This document shows, piece after piece, positions 41,881 to 42,312 of a stretch of DNA of 42,312 nt. A program made the translations under genes and the position numbers. Source of the stretch: an uncultured Butyrivibrio sp. (GTDB taxonomy: Bacteria > Bacillota > Clostridia > Lachnospirales > Lachnospiraceae); the NCBI GenBank assembly GCA_946536145.1, contig CAMNEA010000020.1, positions 1 to 42,312 on the forward strand. The letters run 5' to 3'. Numbering within the stretch: position 1 is the first letter of the stretch; every line of letters starts with the position of its first letter. The notes beneath the pieces were generated by a model, which did not search any database, was not told the origin of the DNA, and worked only from the letters and a program-made list of their open reading frames with translations.

Positions 41881-41973
41881 TTAAAACATTTGCGTCATAC
41901 ACTGCCTGCGGCGTTTCATCTCCCGCGCCGGCAGTACCATCAGTATACCACATAGGAGGGCGTACTCAAAGAT

Positions 41974-42188
41974 TCATCCCGTCCCTTCCTTCATGCGCAT
42001 CTTGCGCTCATACATAAGCTTATCCGCCCTTTCAAATGCTTCGATTCACAAGTGGAATAGGCGTGTTTGTTTCCGACACCGGTAAGTTCGTCCTTCGTTG
42101 ACATTTCAACGATCCAGCCTATTGCGGTTCTACCGATAAACGGGATCAGCGCGGATAATGCCACGACCGCAAATGTTCTGCCCTTCAT
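41974..42188 (-). pseudogene. Decayed GGDEF (diguanylate cyclase) gene
   Basis: On the minus strand, the frame from 42188 reads a hydrophobic stretch and then WIVEMSTKDELTGVGNKHAY, the start of a GGDEF domain. In another frame just downstream, EAFERADKLMYERKMRMKEGTG followed by a stop at 41974 is the usual end of a GGDEF domain. The ~120-residue middle, including the GG[DE]EF catalytic loop, is missing and the frames do not agree, so this is an internally deleted remnant. Confidence 0.75.
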
Positions 42189-42312
42189 TTCTATCCATTA
42201 ACACACTCCGTTTCCCGGCCGTAATTTGAAGGATATTTAACCGTAAAACCCTTCACATTATATTATATTCCTCGCCCGTTCTAACCGCAATTATGGAATA
42301 TATTATTCGATA

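Overview
The window looks like the chromosome of an anaerobic, low-to-mid GC Gram-positive of the Lachnospiraceae, most like Butyrivibrio or Pseudobutyrivibrio. The evidence is strong AGGAGG ribosome sites, lipobox lipoproteins, a cpsBCD-LCP cassette, a DUF4250 gene, a COG2509 flavoprotein, secreted proteins ending in MBG/YGX-like repeats, and a CIRCE operator. The genus is an inference and no taxonomic marker gene is present.

Layout: (1) 1-1300, two inner-membrane permeases of a MalFG-type sugar ABC importer (+). (2) 1435-6936, a minus-strand surface-polysaccharide operon: CpsB phosphatase, CpsC/Wzz, CpsD tyrosine kinase, a small membrane-anchored Ig-like protein, an LCP ligase, a lipoprotein with a sortase-B fold lacking all three catalytic residues, and a secreted Asn/Gly/Ser-rich protein. 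No glycosyltransferases are linked. (3) 6937-8449, a 1.5-kb gene-free region with a 74-bp tandem repeat, an 84-bp tandem array of stem-loops and a 280-bp nested palindrome; shorter relatives of the palindrome recur at 12.25 kb and 41.75 kb. (4) 8450-13076, a secreted protein, DUF4250, HtpG (Hsp90) behind a CIRCE operator, and a secreted lysine-rich protein whose signal peptide is out of frame with its body at a short C-run. (5) 13285-18372, a minus operon: LytTR regulator, DUF3021 membrane protein, small protein, dual-receiver regulator, Hpt protein, hybrid histidine kinase. (6) 18642-34279, a divergent plus operon: sensor-fused MFS transporter, TrpX/ABC_sub_bind-like protein, a 3468-residue NRPS (A-T-C-A-T-E-C-A-T-TE), and a Cache-HAMP-like PP2C/SpoIIE phosphatase. 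(7) 34382-39103, an AAA+ ATPase like those of contractile injection systems plus an 892-codon partner of unknown function. (8) 39249-41695, a PrsA/SurA-type foldase lipoprotein and a COG2509 oxidoreductase. (9) 41974-42188, a decayed GGDEF gene.

The most notable system is a probable LytTR regulatory circuit. A pair of TATTCGGT-type direct repeats exactly 21 bp apart lies upstream of three genes: the LytTR regulator itself, the 327-aa secreted protein, and the frameshifted secreted protein. In each case a -10-like hexamer sits 32-34 bp beyond the site. The autoregulatory site lies in the divergent region shared with the NRPS operon. A working model, which is inference, is that the NRPS makes a small peptide with a D residue at position 2, that the sensor proteins encoded around it connect it to signalling, and that LytTR output drives secreted proteins.
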